Shown here: piece after piece, positions 62,662-64,000 of the stretch | Layout of the letters: each line of letters begins with the position of its first letter | Numbering within the stretch: position 1 is the stretch's first letter | From: JBBRCE01 sp038205115 | Lineage (GTDB): Bacteria; Planctomycetota; Planctomycetia; Pirellulales; JBBRCE01 | Assembly: GCA_038205115.1 (NCBI GenBank) | Contig: JBBRCE010000001.1 | Coordinates: 62,001 to 126,000, forward strand | DNA: 64,000 bases | Direction of reading: 5' to 3' | Position numbers and translations under genes: made by a program | The notes under the pieces: model-generated | The model's database searches: none | The model's input: only the letters and a program-made list of their open reading frames with translations | What the model was told of the DNA's origin: nothing

Positions 62662-63303
62662 ATGTCGATGAACCATCGATTCCAGCAGTTGCTGGCCGCA
62701 GCCATTGCGGCATTGCTGTGCTGCGCACTGGGAACCGGTTGCGTGCAGCGGCGAATGATCGTCCGCAGCAATCCGCCGGGCGCGGTGGTGTTTGTCGACA
62801 ACCAAGAGATTGGCACCACGCCCTGTGCCACGGACTTTATTTATTACGGCACGCGCGAAATCACGATTAAAAAGGAAGGCTTCGAAACGCTGACCGTCAA
62901 GCAGCCGATTCCGACGCCCTGGTATCAATACGTTCCGCTGGACTTCGTCACGGAAAACTTAGTGCCGGGTCAGATTCGCGATACGCGGCTGTTGGAATAC
63001 ACGCTGCAGCCCACGCAGGCCGTGAATCCTCAAGAATTGGTTGGTCGTGCCGATACGCTACGTCGCGGCACTCATGCCGGACCGGTCACGCCCGCGATCT
63101 TCGCTCCGACAGCTCCGCAACCGCTGCTGCCCACCGCGCCAACTCCGCTGTTTCCGGGTCAGTTTTCGCCCGGCGCGGCGGCCCCGGGCAGTTTACAGCC
63201 GGGCTACGTTCCGCAACCCGGCTATTTGCCGCCGCCTGGCAACTACCCACAGTTGCAGCCGGCTCCAGAACCGATTGCGCCTGGCCAAACGCTCGGCCGA
63301 TAA
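62662..63303 (+). CDS. PEGA-domain lipoprotein
   Basis: 213 residues. The signal region (LLAAAIAALLCCALGTGC, C27) looks like a lipoprotein signal, although the lipobox is imperfect. A PEGA domain follows (about 29-85: RMIVRSNPPGAVVFVDNQEIGTTPCATDFIYYGTREITIKKEGFE), the PEGA core being PPGA here. Such domains occur in surface-layer or peptidoglycan-linked proteins. The C-terminal 90 residues are Pro/Gln/Gly-rich (PQPGYLPPPGNYPQ) and probably disordered. The start is the ATG at 62662; 62668 is also possible. No enzyme motif is seen. Confidence 0.75.
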   Translation: MSMNHRFQQLLAAAIAALLCCALGTGCVQRRMIVRSNPPGAVVFVDNQEIGTTPCATDFIYYGTREITIKKEGFETLTVKQPIPTPWYQYVPLDFVTENLVPGQIRDTRLLEYTLQPTQAVNPQELVGRADTLRRGTHAGPVTPAIFAPTAPQPLLPTAPTPLFPGQFSPGAAAPGSLQPGYVPQPGYLPPPGNYPQLQPAPEPIAPGQTLGR

Positions 63304-63672
63304 CCGCTTGCCATCCGTTGGCGGCCGGCGTTGATCGAGGGTCGCGGGTCGAGGGTCGAGGGCCGCAACTGATCTCGATCGTCGCCAACACGATTTTTCT
63401 AAAAAATGGCGCGGTTATTGCTTTTCACAAAGCCAGACGATCGCTAGAATCATGATCGGGTTGGTCGCTGGTCCGAGCACGTCGCCGCCAATGACCGCAA
63501 AGATCCCGAGAAAGCCGCAGTTTTTTTTCGAACTGCGGTATCCATCGGCAAACCGAATTCTTCATAAGGTTGACCGCTAATCAGATAACTGCTCATTCTT
63601 GTTGTGCAGATTCTACCCGACGAGTGCAAACGTTGTGCTCGCTTCCCTCATCTGATTCGCCTTAAGGTCACC
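63304..63672. other. intergenic region with repeats and a frameshifted small frame
   Basis: 369 bases. An imperfect GGGTCGAGG-type direct repeat lies at 63338-63362 and a CCGCAGTT/AACTGCGG hairpin with T-rich loop at 63516-63539. A minus-strand frameshifted small membrane frame is described separately. No intact gene is seen. Confidence 0.5.
63415..63565 (-). pseudogene. candidate frameshifted small membrane protein
   Basis: On the minus strand an ATG at 63565 opens MKNSVCRWIPQFEKK and then meets a run of eight A (plus-strand T at 63522-63529). Removing one A joins it to a frame that runs GFLGIFAVIGGDVLGPATNP and IMILAIVWLCEKQ to the TAA at 63415-63417. The joined product, about 49 residues, would be a membrane peptide. 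No ribosome binding site is obvious. Either a degraded gene, a sequencing error in the homopolymer, or slippage-dependent expression. Confidence 0.25.
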
Positions 63673-64000
63673 ATGTCTCGTTCGCAAACCGCCTTTGCGC
63701 CTGCAGTTGCAAATTATTCCACGCTCGGCCTGCCTGTCGAGATGCGCAGGAGGATTCGCGCCGTTTATGCGGCAATCGGCAGTTACTTGGGCACGACGGA
63801 AGTTGAGTTTGCCAGCGGCTTTCGCGCTCAACATGATTCGGCTAACGAACTGGTCGTGTGGTGCTGCATCGTGGCCGCATGGCAGGCATTCCAGAACACG
63901 CCTGCGGGCCGCGCATTGAGTTCTCCCTGCGACAAGCAACAACAGATTGTCAGTCTGATTATGCTTTCGACCGGCGTTCGCGACGACCGGTCGGCCGGTC
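63673..64000 (+). CDS. unknown protein, N-terminal part (cut by right edge)
   Basis: Open from an ATG at 63673 to the window end, at least 109 residues, with AAGGT five bases upstream. It begins MSRSQTAFAPAVANYSTLGL and continues through EMRRRIRAVYAAIGSYLGTTEVEFASGF and ELVVWCCIVAAWQAFQNTPA. It is helical in appearance, without signal peptide. Not recognised. The codon pattern and start signal make it more likely than the shorter overlapping frame at 63695-63919. Confidence 0.6.
   Translation, partial: MSRSQTAFAPAVANYSTLGLPVEMRRRIRAVYAAIGSYLGTTEVEFASGFRAQHDSANELVVWCCIVAAWQAFQNTPAGRALSSPCDKQQQIVSLIMLSTGVRDDRSAG

Noticed and set aside
63695..63919. 74-codon plus-strand frame near the right edge
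   Set aside because: A shadow of the better started frame at 63673 that continues to the edge.

Overview
The window is chromosomal DNA from a planctomycete, most likely a Pirellulales-type relative. This rests on family content: a DUF1549/DUF1553 cytochrome-like protein, an N-terminal LEDRLLLA-type motif on a huge secreted protein, Tat-exported Gfo/Idh oxidoreductases, regular bacterial leucine-rich repeats, a fused ResB-CcsA cytochrome c assembly protein, secreted HEAT proteins and the futalosine menaquinone route. Base composition is GC-rich throughout, with no obvious island of foreign composition. I saw no rRNA, tRNA, CRISPR array, transposase or integrase. Most of the window is ordinary chromosome, with several degenerate or fused enzymes that deserve attention.

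Layout. 1-0.5 kb: start of carA (minus, cut by the window edge), followed by a structured intergenic region with an orphan plus-strand terminator. 0.9-13 kb, all minus: a secreted matrixin-like metalloprotease, a secreted HEAT protein, a cytosolic HEAT protein with a Tat-type Gfo/Idh oxidoreductase, an EmrA/EmrB efflux pair and a DUF1549/DUF1553 protein. 13-22.4 kb, plus: a two-TM TPR protein, clpC, a 2Fe-2S ferredoxin, a three-domain fatty-acyl-AMP ligase/ACP/alpha-oxoamine synthase, a YkgJ-type cysteine-cluster protein and a secreted protein. 22.5-26.5 kb, minus: sixA, a sigma-54 activator, rsmG and a leucine-rich-repeat protein. 26.8-38 kb, plus: an MBL-fold hydrolase, a duplicated-domain lipoprotein coupled to ResB-CcsA, a DUF3500 Tat protein, an MFS transporter and small proteins.

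38-40 kb, minus: moaB and an altered beta-ketoacyl synthase. 40.2-44.8 kb, plus: hisF, then pilT, a membrane-anchored GspE/PilB homologue without its ATP-binding residues, and a CvpA-like membrane protein. 44.8-51.2 kb, minus: a menaquinone (futalosine) operon, mqnA-mqnC-ABC ATPase-ABC permease/CPBP fusion-amidohydrolase (probable aminodeoxyfutalosine deaminase). 51.4-53.8 kb, minus: MaoC, a methyltransferase, a lipoprotein and a lone receiver. 54.2-58.8 kb, plus: dnaE and an esterase. 59-64 kb: a secreted protein built of Cys-Cys pairs with a smaller cysteine-containing neighbour, a squalene-cyclase-repeat protein, a Flp pilin, two exported proteins (one LecA-like, one PEGA) and an unknown gene cut by the right edge.

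Functional links: ResB-CcsA would attach haem to exported proteins such as the DUF1549 protein. MqnA, MqnC and the amidohydrolase supply quinone to the same respiratory chain. PilT plus the pseudo-ATPase and, separately, the Flp pilin point to surface filaments. The most novel candidates are the ATPase-dead PilB/GspE homologue, the FAAL-ACP-AOS fusion, the ketosynthase lacking its catalytic Cys, the sigma-54 activator lacking its phospho-acceptor Asp, and the Cys-Cys repeat protein. Positions and motifs were read by eye; family names rest on motif recognition, not on searches.
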